Shown: one piece after another, positions 54,816-64,000 of the stretch | Numbering within the stretch: position 1 is the first letter of the stretch | Layout: each line of letters begins with the position of its first letter | Source: Triatoma infestans | Lineage: Eukaryota > Arthropoda > Insecta > Hemiptera > Reduviidae | NCBI GenBank assembly: GCA_011037195.1 | Contig: JAAEAF010003529.1 | Coordinates: 1 to 64,000 of the forward strand | Reading direction: 5' to 3' | DNA length: 64,000 nucleotides | The notes under the pieces: generated by a model | Seen by the model: only the letters and a program-made list of their open reading frames with translations | Database searches by the model: none | What the model was told of the DNA's origin: nothing | Program-made: the position numbers and the translations under genes

Positions 54816-54857
54816 TTGCATTATTTTTGCGGTACTATTACATCTGTCTAGACTATT

Positions 54858-55076
54858 TTTAATTTATTTAAGGCGCGTCAACATCTAGGCGACCGGAGAC
54901 TAGGAGACCGGTTTCCAGGCAGTGTTCTCTCAATACATACAACACTCCCTATCCCTAGGCAGTAAGCTGTAGACGCTCCTAGTAAGAGAAAATCTAAGGG
55001 TAGACTGGCCTCAAACCTGGTACCTCCGCGTGGGAGTCCAGCGCGCTACGCTGAGCTATCTCTTGCCTTATTTAGC
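54858..55076 (-). mobile_element. tRNA-derived SINE, tail A, diverged
   Basis: The tail AAGGCGCGTCAACATCTAGG is followed by a shortened body and the head GCTGAGCTATCTCTTGCC. Confidence 0.7.
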
Positions 55077-55790
55077 ATATTTAATTCTATTATGAAATAA
55101 CAAAGCTGTAAGATAGTACTTATTCAATGTAACTGTTCACACAGTATCATTCTGTAATATGCACATTTTATTAATACTCCAAGTTGGACAATATTTCTTT
55201 TGTCTAACATTTTATACTTTCTTAAACGTGCAATATCTATTTTATCTCTAAATAATTCTCATAATGGAACTCACCAGTTCAGATTTACCGAGAAGATAAT
55301 CACATTTTCTAAACAATAATTAAGAAGATTTAGCAAGAAAAACAAATCAAGTCAGTAATTCTAATATTTAGAACAAATACTATCATATTTTGTAGAGATC
55401 TAAACAAATACTGTTAGAGAACTAGTTCATATCAAGGTTTGTGTTTTTTAATATTTCATTACAAATCTTGCTTTTATCTAAATAAGTTCATTAATTTTTT
55501 CTGTAATTTTTTTTTTTTTTTTTTTTTATAATGAGTTTTAATGATAACAAATCACTTTCTATTTTTCTTTTTTTTTTTAAAGAATGTTGACATTGTTTCT
55601 TTAAAGTACAACGTATGTCTTCTTTTCATATTAAAATGTGATAAAGTTAATTCTTGAGAAAGATTTTGTTAATTTCACTTCATCTGTCTTATTGTGAATC
55701 ATTGAGGTGGTGTAATAATTCAGTATTCAAACTAACAAAAAAAAAAAATTACTATTAGATAAATTCATGGTTATACCTGATCCTCCTCTT
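55077..55790. other. Unassigned AT-rich stretch
   Basis: Long T run at 55508. No recognised gene. Confidence 0.35.
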
Positions 55791-55801
55791 TCTTGGTTCA
55801 G

Positions 55802-55873
55802 ATATTTGATGGAAAGAAGCAGTTTGTTCAAGAAGCAACAGGAATAGATTTTCGTCAGTTCTGGCGTGTGTAG
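55802..55873 (+). CDS. Very tentative terminal exon
   Basis: A strong pyrimidine tract and TTGGTTCAG precede the frame IFDGKKQFVQEATGIDFRQF then WRV and TAG. It needs phase 0, which does not fit the phase 1 donors at 18417 and 53444. It may be chance. Confidence 0.15.
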   Translation: MFDGKKQFVQEATGIDFRQFWRV

Positions 55874-55904
55874 TGTTCGGCTTTTTGGTTTAGCAATTAC
55901 AGTA

Positions 55905-56720
55905 ATTCATACCTTCTTCTTGGCGCTACAACTCTATTGGATCTTGGATCTCCATCTAACACCATTCTGTGCAATCACCATCCAGTTCCGTACTTCCAGC
56001 AGGCATCTCCCATTAGCATCATAGCACCGCCGTGTTATCGAGTTTCGTTCGCCTGACCCTTCTCGCCCTGAAGATTCGTTCATCCAGGATTCTCCTTGGG
56101 ATCAAGTTTAGCTAAATCTTGGCCATACGACCAGCCCATCTCTGCTTCCTAGGTTTAATAAATAAAATTATATGAGACTCTTGGTACAACTCAGTTTGCT
56201 ATTTGCTAGAGTCCTGACCAACACTAACAGAGCCAAAAATCCGGCAAAATTTTTTTCTTTCAAACGCCGCGACTACGCACTCATCCGCCTTCGAAATTTG
56301 TTTCTCATCCATATATCAAGGGCTAGTCGGATTAGCACTTTATATAATATCTTTTTCACTACGCGGCTTCTCATGTGCCTTTGTAGCCCATAAAAAACAC
56401 CTATTTGCTGAGATATGATTTTCTTTAATCTCTGCTGAGATATGATTTCCTGTTTTAACCTGCCAGCCAGGTGGATGAATTCATCTACCTTATCCTACCT
56501 TATCGAAAGTTTATGGGCCTATGGAGAGCAGCTATCTTTCTGGTTTAATCTATTCGCCGGTAACCATTTATTTAGTTTTGGCCTGAAATCCTAGCAGACC
56601 ATCAAGGTTTTATCAGGCTTATCGCCAGAATTTCGACGAAGGATGTATCATTTGCAAAGATTCAGTCCAAAATTGGTTAAGATACAAGGGACTAATCAAT
56701 TCTTTTCCATGACAACTGTA
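55905..56720 (-). pseudogene. RTE-like LINE relic, RT and C-terminal part
   Basis: The minus strand near 56140-55920 reads RWAGRMAKI, then IPRRILDERIFRARRVRRTK and EMPAGSTELDGDCTEW. These correspond to the WAGH..RM, P.R.LD....G.R..GRP and W...A.DR..WR segments of RTE-type elements. Further upstream (56700-56460) are fragments like KVDEFIHLAG, matching the V..F.YLG motif after the catalytic YADD region. The frames are heavily broken. Confidence 0.65.
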
Positions 56721-57035
56721 GATGATGTTTCACATGGACTGTACTAATAAAACAGCACGTGGCACTGCCTTCACACAAGATCTCTTTACGATTTGCCACC
56801 AAATTTTCTGGCATTTTGGAAAATTCCTGCAAAGGAATTCATCGCCACTAGAACGCCAGAACTGGAATTTCTTGTTGGCAAGAATTAAAACATTCTATTG
56901 GTTTTTATTTCGAAGAAAAAAAACTTTATTGCATGTTATTGTAAGAAATATAAAAAATTTAAAAATCGGAAGGAGCTCCGCATTAATAACAAATTTAAAT
57001 TTAAAAAAATTTAATGATATTTTTATTTATTTTTG
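56721..57035. other. Unassigned stretch
   Basis: It holds an open 107-aa frame (56722-57045) without recognisable motif. It may belong to the RTE relic's upstream part or be chance. Confidence 0.3.
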
Positions 57036-57048
57036 TTTCAGGTAAGAA
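57022..57048 (+). promoter_or_regulatory. Recursive-splice-like site (acceptor fused to donor)
   Basis: A TTTTATTTATTTTTGTTTCAG acceptor (AG at 57040-57041) is followed at once by GTAAGA (57042-57047). The juxtaposed 3' and 5' splice sites match the ratchet-point consensus used in long insect introns. Confidence 0.35.
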
Positions 57049-57049
57049 T

Positions 57050-57465
57050 TTTATGCTGCTTCCTCAGGTATGCCTTATTTTATAATAAAAGTTATCTAAT
57101 GATTAAATTGTTATTTATTTATTTAGTTAGTAAAGTGGGGGTAAAGTGGTTGATATTCGAGGCGGGGTGTTGTTGCTGGCAGTTCAACAGAATTTGTATA
57201 TTTTTGTTTTCTTAACCTGTTGATTGTGATCTTGTTTGATAATGATGTCCTGTCACCAATTGATTTGGGAAAGTTAAAGAATAATGATTGGGGAAATTTT
57301 TATAAATTATAAAATATGTAATATTTTTTTTTTTTTTTTGTACAAAAACTAAAAATGACGTGGCCCTGCTGAGGAAAGTGTGTGGCTAACCGCGGGCTGG
57401 ACTCCATCCATCCGGAACTTATTGTTACTGACTAGCGCACTAACATTATATATATATATATATAT
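57050..57465. other. Unassigned stretch
   Basis: 57355-57440 is GC-richer (GGCCCTGCTGAGGAAAGTG), then a TA run. No gene was recognised. Confidence 0.35.
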
Positions 57466-57469
57466 ATTA

Positions 57470-57609
57470 TTTTTTTACTTTCTCTTACTCCTATTAAGAG
57501 GAAGTATTGTATTCATGTCGAATTTTCGATATCGAGTTTACACCGGAAATACATGTTTTGAAATCCCCTGAATACGAGAAAAATGTATTTAGAGAATGAT
57601 CTGTACGCG

Positions 57610-57646
<37 letters not shown>

Positions 57647-57960
57647 ATGTGTGTGTGTGTGTATTTTAACAAAATATATAGCGAAAAATAGCAGGAATTT
57701 CAAACTTGAAATTCTGATTAGGAATTGTCACCATGTCCCGGACACGAAGATTACTATCAAACTTTGTCAACCGGAAGTGCAGTTACTGAGTGTTTTTTCT
57801 TTATTCTTTGCAGTTTTCTTGAAAACCGCTCCAAAGAATTTTCTTTAAATTTCGCATGCAAACTACACACAAAATAGGCATATCATTTTTGTTCGTAAAT
57901 TTTTTTCCAGATAATTCATTTTTTGGAATGTTTTTTTTTACTGCAAATTTAAACTTTCAT
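57470..57960 (-). mobile_element. HINE-like element, truncated
   Basis: The hairpin end (CTCTTACTCCTATTAAGAGG) is present, with TA and GT runs at 57608-57662, and one block with CAACCGGAAGTGCAG. The TCTGG end is missing. Confidence 0.75.
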
Positions 57961-57984
57961 TTATCACTGAATGCTGCTGTATGG

Positions 57985-58085
57985 TGGTAGGAGAGTTTAA
58001 AGAGATGAGCATATTTTCTGACAGTCAAGTTGGACTAAATGCTTTGAAAAAGCCTTCTGTAGTTCAGTAGAGGAAAAATGCAGAA
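57985..58085 (+). pseudogene. LINE RNase H fragment
   Basis: The frame GEFKEMSIFSDSQVGLNALK with KPS contains the SDSQ..L.AL motif of RNase H domains. It then stops. Confidence 0.55.
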
Positions 58086-58420
58086 GCTGGCACACTTTTT
58101 TGCAAGGCAACTTCCCTTCACCCTCTGACCCCTTTGGTTACGGTTCTGTTCCCCCACTTATTAACTTAATTATCCAATCCGATGCCTCCATTTAACCCCG
58201 CCCCTGCCACCATCCTTCGCCCATTACCCCTATTCATTAACTTATCATCCAATCCAATGCCTCCATTTAACCCTTCCCTACACATAAGACAGCACTTCTA
58301 CTCTTTGTGTCAGGAATGTGATGATGGAATGAGAGAAATTGCGTACTAGTCCCCGTTTCGCCAGTAGGTTCTTATTTAGGTTCCGCATTTTTGGAAAGGA
58401 CAGCACTCTCGAGGAAATGC
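58086..58420. repeat. GC-richer stretch with a ~79-bp direct repeat
   Basis: ATCCAATCCGATGCCTCCAT near 58171 and ATCCAATCCAATGCCTCCAT near 58250 repeat, with TTAACTTA before and TTTAACCC after each. The source is unknown. Confidence 0.5.
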
Positions 58421-59895
58421 TTGGGGGAGTTGGAGATTAAGGATATCTTAAGATTCTGCAGTTAGATCGGTAACATTTTGGGAACATAGTTTCTAAAAAC
58501 AGATTTATTTATTTATTTTATATTGGCTTCGCATAAAAATACTAAAAATGCCACTTCAGTTAGAATCCAAAATTGGTAGTCACAGTTAGAATGTGAATTC
58601 TCTCAACGCATTAAAACATTCTTTTATTAGAGAGACTGGTAATATTTCCTATCTGGACGAACATGAATTGAGTGGAAGCTTTTTTTGATTTTTCTATTCT
58701 TGATTGGATAATTTGGGCCGGACTATTTGACAGTACTTGAAAAATTGGCGATTACAATTTACAATATCCTTAGTCTTTACCAAATGGCCCCTAAAGATGG
58801 TTAAATACCCGACAATGGGCAATCAATAGGAAGATAGAAACTAATTTCTATCTTCTTGCTTATTCTGACAGCAGGACTAATTAATTGTATTGGAATCGGA
58901 CTATGTCAAAGTGAAAATCAGAATTTCTGTTAAGTGACCCCCTAACTTTTATTAGCACAATGGAGTCAATCGGAGCCTACTTCTTCATCCTTCTTTTGTA
59001 CCTTTAACTTCTTATAGGAATTATTAGGTTTTAGTGGAATGGGTTGGTCATTTTCGGAAGTCAAAATAGGAGAATTTGTCCAAAATTTGAAACCTAAATA
59101 CTTTCTTCACGCTTCAAAATTGGATTACATACAAATTATTATGTCTACTTGACAAAATTCTTTTCCTGTGTTTGTCAACTTAAATTTAATGAAACACATT
59201 TTCTTTTGTTTATGATCATTTTCCAGTTGTACATTTTCCCAAGAAGAGTACGTGTGTAATGTTTGGTATGTAAGTATGGAGAACACACCTTGATCATTGT
59301 GACCTTGCTTTGTATGAACAATATATATATATCTACTGCCGCTCACTACCAAAGCAGTGAGAGTGAATAAGGCTAAGAAATGTTAGTTTAAGGATATTAA
59401 ACATTTTATATATATATTGTGATTAAATAACTGGTTAGTGTGTGTATGTGCGCGCGCACACCGTTTATAGTTGTATGTTAAGTTTGTATATGCTCTTGTA
59501 AAGAAGGGGATAAGATAGTTTACCTTCTAGTCAGACATACTTGGAAAGTTGCCGACCGTCCTTCAAGTAAGCCCGGCAACTTTATTCCACCGTTGTTGTT
59601 TATCCCCACTATCCGTTACTTATACACACTCTTCATGCTCCGTTATTTCTTTATTTTATTTAATTTTTTTATTATATCACAATAATAATCCTATATTTAG
59701 CACCTGAATCATCATCATCATCTATATCAAACCACTGCTTACATAATCAATCAACTATTGTAAATTCATTTTTCCCAACTTTATTTCCTTAGTTTATTTA
59801 TTTTTTTTATATAAGATAGAGACAATGCACTATTAGTTCGTTAATTTTTACATTACTCTAACAATTTTTTTATTTTTATATAAATAATAATATAT
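58421..59895. other. Unassigned stretch with GT/GC microsatellite and a stem-loop
   Basis: GTGTGTATGTGCGCGCGCAC lies at 59440-59459. AAGTTGCCG near 59554 pairs with CGGCAACTT near 59574. No gene was recognised. The 75-aa minus frame at 59125-59352 is unsupported. Confidence 0.4.
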
Positions 59896-59904
59896 AAAAA
59901 AAAA

Positions 59905-60911
59905 TCTGGTGTGAAACACTCACACAACTTTCTCTTACTCCAGTACTCAAAATTATAATTGACAAATTTTATAGTTAGTGTACCAAATTTAATGAAATTC
60001 GTCGAAAAGTGAAAACACTGTCCAGTAAAACTGTCCGGTTTACTAATTTCCTTGAAACTCGGAATTTGGGTCATATATTAATTTCTAGTTATTTCAATTT
60101 GGATGACAGAATTGTATAATCAACTGTGATAGCATTTTAAAGAAAAACATAACCCCCCTCCCCCAAAAGTCCCCTTAAATGAATTTATCAGGGGAAAAGT
60201 TTCAAATAAAAGTTGTAGCTCTTTATATGTATAGTTAACAACGCTGGTTTAAAGAAAATCGTTGGAGCCATTTTCGAGAAAATACCAGAAAACTGAAAAT
60301 TATATTTCAGTAAAAACGCACTTCCGGTTATCTATTTTTTTCAAACTCGGAATTTCAACAACATATTTAATTCTAATTAACATTATTTAGATGACAGAAT
60401 TTGTCTAATATACTGAAAAACAGCAGTTAAGATGAGAAACCTAACCCCACCCCTCCCCCAGAAGTGCCCCTTAAATGCATTTTCCTGGAGAAATGTTTCA
60501 AATAAAAGTTGTAGCTCTTTGTATGTGTAGTTGATATAGTAAGTTTAAAGAAAATCGTCGAGCCATTTTTGAGAAAATCGCAAAAACGTAAAAAAAAAAC
60601 AACTAGTAAAGTGGTACTTCCGGTTGAGGAATTTTGACAGACAACGCACGTCAGATCCCATGGTGATACTAAACGGAATATCAAGTTTCAACTTTCTATG
60701 GTTTTTCGTTTTTGAGCTATGCTGTTCACATACATACACAGACTACACAGACCCACACACAGACACACACACACATCAACACAGACCATTTGCTAAAAAC
60801 CACTTTTTTGGACTCAGGGGACCTCAAAACGGATATTTCCGGTGAAAACTCGATATCGAAAATTTGACACGATTACAATACTTTCCTCTTACTAGGAGTA
60901 AGAGAAAGTAA
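59905..60911 (+). mobile_element. HINE-like element, full length, first of a head-to-tail pair
   Basis: TCTGGTGTGAAACACTCACA at the start; three blocks; a CA-rich run near 60735-60780; the end hairpin CTCTTACT-AGG-AGTAAGAG then AAAGTA. Confidence 0.9.
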
Positions 60912-60916
60912 AAAAT

Positions 60917-61811
60917 CTGGTGTGAAACACATACAACTTCTCTTACTCCATTTCTCTATTATAATTGACAATTTTATAGTTTGTGCACCAACTTTAATGA
61001 AATTCGTCGAAAACTGAAAAAAAACTGTTCAGTAAAAGCGCACTTCCGGTTTACTAATTTTTCTTGAAACTCGGAATTTTGGCCATCTATTTATTACTGA
61101 TTAATTTTGTTTGGATGATAGAATTGTATAATCAACTATGATAGCACTTTAGAGAAAAACATAACCCCGTCCCCTCCTCCAAAAGTGCCCTTAAATGAAT
61201 TTTTCCAGAGAAACGTTTTAAATAAAAGTTGTACACCTTTGTATGTTTAGTTTATATACGAAGTTTCAAGAAAATCGTCGGAGTCATTTTTGAGAAAATC
61301 GCGAAAAAAATCATTTAGTAAAATGGTAATGTAAACGCACTTCCGGTTATCCGATTTTTTTTTTAAACTCGGAATTTCAACAACATATTCAATTCTAATT
61401 AACAATATTTAGATGATAGAATTGTTTAATAAACTGAAATAGCACTTTAGATGAAAAGTTAACCCCACTCCTCCCCCATAAATGCCCTTAAATGAATTTT
61501 CCCAGAGAAACATTTCAAATAAATAGTTGTAGCTCTTTGCATTATGTGTAGTTCATATGCCCAGTTTGAAGAAAATCGTCGGACCCATATTTGAGAAAAA
61601 CGCAAAAAAAAAAAAGAAAAAAAAAAAAGTAAAGTGGTACTTCCGGTTGTGGAATTTTGACAGATGACCACGCACACACAGACCATTTGCTAAATACCAA
61701 TTTTTTTGGACTCAGGGGACCTCAAAACGGATATTTCCGGTGAAAACTATATATCGAAAATTTGACACAATTACAATACTTCCTCTTACTAGACGAGTAA
61801 GAGAAAGTAAC
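60917..61811 (+). mobile_element. HINE-like element, second of a head-to-tail pair
   Basis: It starts TCTGGTGTGAAACACATACA only five bases after the previous copy's AAAGTA. It has three blocks, lacks most of the microsatellite and ATCAAGTTTCAACTT part, and ends CTCTTACTAGACGAGTAAGA. Confidence 0.9.
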
Positions 61812-61924
61812 ATATGTGAAACACTTAAACGATTTTTTTTTTTCTTACTGCAATTTTCATAATTTATCACAGATAAATTTTTTTTCATATTTATTAAAAT
61901 TCATAATATTAATATTGTTATGAG

Positions 61925-62270
61925 TTTTTTTTTTTTTTTTTTTTTACCGGAAATACATGATTTAAGATCTCTCCTGATCCGAAGAAGTGTAAGTGTGTGT
62001 GTGTGTGTGTGTGTGTATGTATTTTTTTATATGGGCAGCATAACTCAACAACGGAAAATCATAGAAAGCTGAAACTTTCTATAAGGGCAGTAAAGTCAAA
62101 AATCTGTCGACCACATTACTGAATAGATTTAAAATCTGAGTAATAGAGTTAACTGAGTAATATCCATATAAATGAATCAATAATTGAAAACTAGAAAGTC
62201 AATTATTGCACTAAGAGAAAGTTGTGTGTGTGAGTGTTTCACTTCAGATTTTTTTTTTTTTTTAGTAACA
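61925..62270 (-). mobile_element. HINE-like element, internally deleted
   Basis: The TTTTACCGGAAATACATG block, a GT run (61992-62016), then a diverged remnant, and the complete GAGAAAGTTGTG...GTGTTTCACTTCAGA end. Confidence 0.7.
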
Positions 62271-62274
62271 ATAC

Positions 62275-62635
62275 ATAAATAAATAAAAACAAAATTATAA
62301 CAGAAATAATACCAAATAAATGAAACAATAAAATACAAAAGATTTGTATAGATTTCCTTATTAAATCAAAGAGGTTTTTCCCTAGATACTTCCTAGATTG
62401 ATTTTCGATTAGAAGGATATTGGAAGGAATCTCTTTAACGTTTCCACTATAATAACATTGTTATTTGGTTTTACTAGGAAAACTTTGGCGCCCTAAATTC
62501 TATCCACTGATATCTGTATGGAAAATTTCTTTAAAAAAAAAAAAATCATATTTTACTATTTTATAAAGTAACTTTTTACGTTTTTGCTTTACTTTTTTTT
62601 ATCGGAATTGTTTTCTCTTGCAAAACACTAAATTC
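62275..62635. other. Unassigned AT-rich stretch
   Basis: No recognised feature. Confidence 0.35.
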
Positions 62636-63063
62636 CTCTTATTTTCTCTTACTGCAGTGAGAGGAAATATTACGGTTAGATTCATATCTACATAATTAAT
62701 ATTTCAAATAAACAGGAAATCGTTATTGTCATTTTCGAGAAAATTCCAAAAAATTCAATTAAAACCTATTCCATAAAGTTATATTTCCGGTTACCAGATT
62801 TTCTTCACATTTAGAATTCTAGGAAAGCTTCTAAATTATATAGGTGACCGAACCATATATTGTACTGAAGTGGGTACTTTAGAGAAAAAATGTTAGTGAT
62901 CTTCCAATAAACCCGCACCCTCAAAAAATCAATTTTAACGAAAAAAAAAAAGAATAGATATTCATGTCTTTAGATATTTTACGAAGTTTAAAGAAATTCG
63001 TTGAAGTGGCATTCTTGAGAAAAACTGAAATAATAAACATTAAGTAAAATTGCACTTGCGGTT
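62636..63063 (+). mobile_element. HINE-like fragments
   Basis: A hairpin piece (CTCTTACTGCAGTGAGAGGA, minus-type) is followed by plus-oriented blocks with ATATTTCCGGTTACCAGATT and GCACTTGCGGT, where the LINE begins. Confidence 0.55.
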
Positions 63064-64000
63064 AGATTAGATTAGCAACGGGGAGGGGGCGAGCCTCCTC
63101 ATTCCACTGCGACCTACAAGACGAGGTCTATTGTGGATCCCCTTAAATTATGACACAACCCCCAGTTTTGCCCTCCTAATCAATCCTAGCAAAGTTGAGA
63201 GCGGCTCCGTCATGATGCTCATAGCTTCGGGATTGCCTGTCCCCAATTGAAGAAAAAACCTTATCCTCGCCAGGCCGGCGCACTCACAAACGATATGCGC
63301 CGGGGTTTTGTTCCTCTGCCTTGCAGAATCGGCATACCGCACTATCTGCAAGTTTGTAGATGGTGTATATGTTTGTTTAGTCTACAATGCCCTGTTTGTA
63401 AACCCACAATTAGTCTTATATCCCTTCGGGTATGGCTCAGTAGATCTCTGGTAAATTTAGGCAAATGTCTCTTGATAAAGAGCTTTGCCTGCCACTCTCC
63501 TGGTATTCTCTCCCACCAACGCAGACGCTGTTCTTCCATCCAATCTTTGATAGAATTTAAATGAGGCTCCTGGACAAGCCGCAGAAGGGTTCGGGGGCTA
63601 TAAAGGTGTCCTGCGAACCCTCCCTCGCTAGGGCATCCACCCTTTCATTGCCCAGAAACCCCGCATGTCCCGGCACCCAGGCGAATGTCAATTTATTCCG
63701 AGTACCCACCTCGGTTAGGGCAACTAGGCTATCCCACACCAGTCTTGAGACTATTTGGTGTGAAGAAAGTGCCACTCTTCTACCCACTATGCCTTGCCTT
63801 ATAATCTTCCTAGCTTAGAGTTGTAACGCTACGACTTCAGCCTGAAAGACCGTGGCGTACTTCCCTATGCTGGCCTCGATCTTAAATTTAGGCCTGCCCC
63901 CATAGACCCCGGCTCCGACCCCAGTCGGAGTCTTGTACCAGATCGAGTTACCGAACGGGGGGGGCGGGTCACAGTCCCATTGGCTCGGTATAAAAATTTG
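63064..64000 (-). pseudogene. LINE (RNase H family 2) 3' part, runs off the window
   Basis: On the minus strand the RNase H region reads TPTGVGAGVYGG (the first catalytic TDGS is deleted), VFQAEVVALQL and a stop. Then comes LTFAWVPGHAGFLGNERVDA with LAREGSQD, PEPFCGLSRSL, WWERIPGEWQAKLF, LQTGHCRLNKHIHHL, and a frame-shifted zinc region ending HIVCECAGLARIRF. The 3' UTR holds CACAATA-GACCT-loop-AGGTC-GCAGTG (63135-63104) and ends in TAATC-type repeats. The 16.6 kb fragment belongs here. It is broken and inserted in a HINE block. Confidence 0.85.

Overview
This window looks like a TE-saturated, AT-rich eukaryotic intergenic or long-intronic region. It most likely comes from an arthropod, probably an insect. 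That inference rests on the mix of RNase H-bearing LINEs, RTE- and Jockey-like LINE relics, Tc1/mariner and pogo-like DNA transposons, tRNA-derived SINEs and Helentron-like repeats. There are no bacterial operons, no rRNA and no convincing functional tRNA gene. Nearly every long open frame is a transposon fragment or a chance frame inside a repeat. The species cannot be named from this sequence.

Four repeat populations dominate. (1) About 25 copies or fragments of one family run from TCTGGTGTGAAAC at one end to a hairpin (CTCTTACT-AGG-AGTAAGAG) at the other. They have subterminal inverted repeats, a CA/GT microsatellite and internal ~300-bp repeated blocks, an architecture like Helentron-associated elements (HINE/DINE-1). 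Their strand is given with TCTGG as the 5' end. (2) There is a tRNA-derived SINE family with two alternative 3' tails, one of which is shared with the 3' end of a LINE present in the same window. (3) LTR elements have TGTA...TATA-type ends and 5-bp target duplications, including an internally deleted element with a PBS and a SAP-like gag start. (4) Palindromic, Penelope/retrozyme-like short retroelements have arms carrying minimal hammerhead-ribozyme motifs in at least four sequence lineages.

Layout: 1-9 kb holds foldback/hammerhead elements, LINE relics and a solo LTR nested inside a foldback element that has a 13-bp TSD. 9-17 kb holds SINEs, a Tc1 pseudogene, a LINE RNase H domain and a nearly complete HINE. 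17-22 kb holds a candidate signal-peptide first exon of a host gene, HINEs and a mariner remnant that is inverted on itself. 22-28 kb holds SINE, LTRs and a 3 x 784-bp tandem array with inverted SINE pairs. 28-38 kb holds hammerhead hairpins, a duplicated SINE variant, HINEs and a LINE with a clean TSD. 38-46 kb holds a LINE nested in a HINE, a pogo-like element and an LTR nested in a HINE. 46-51 kb holds a LINE 3' end, duplicated segments, an LTR element and a solo LTR. 51-64 kb holds HINEs (two head to tail), a candidate host exon, a recursive-splice-like site, an RTE relic and a LINE running off the end.

If the three host-gene signals (18.35, 53.3 and 57.04 kb, all on +) belong together, much of the window is a very long intron. 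That link is inference only.
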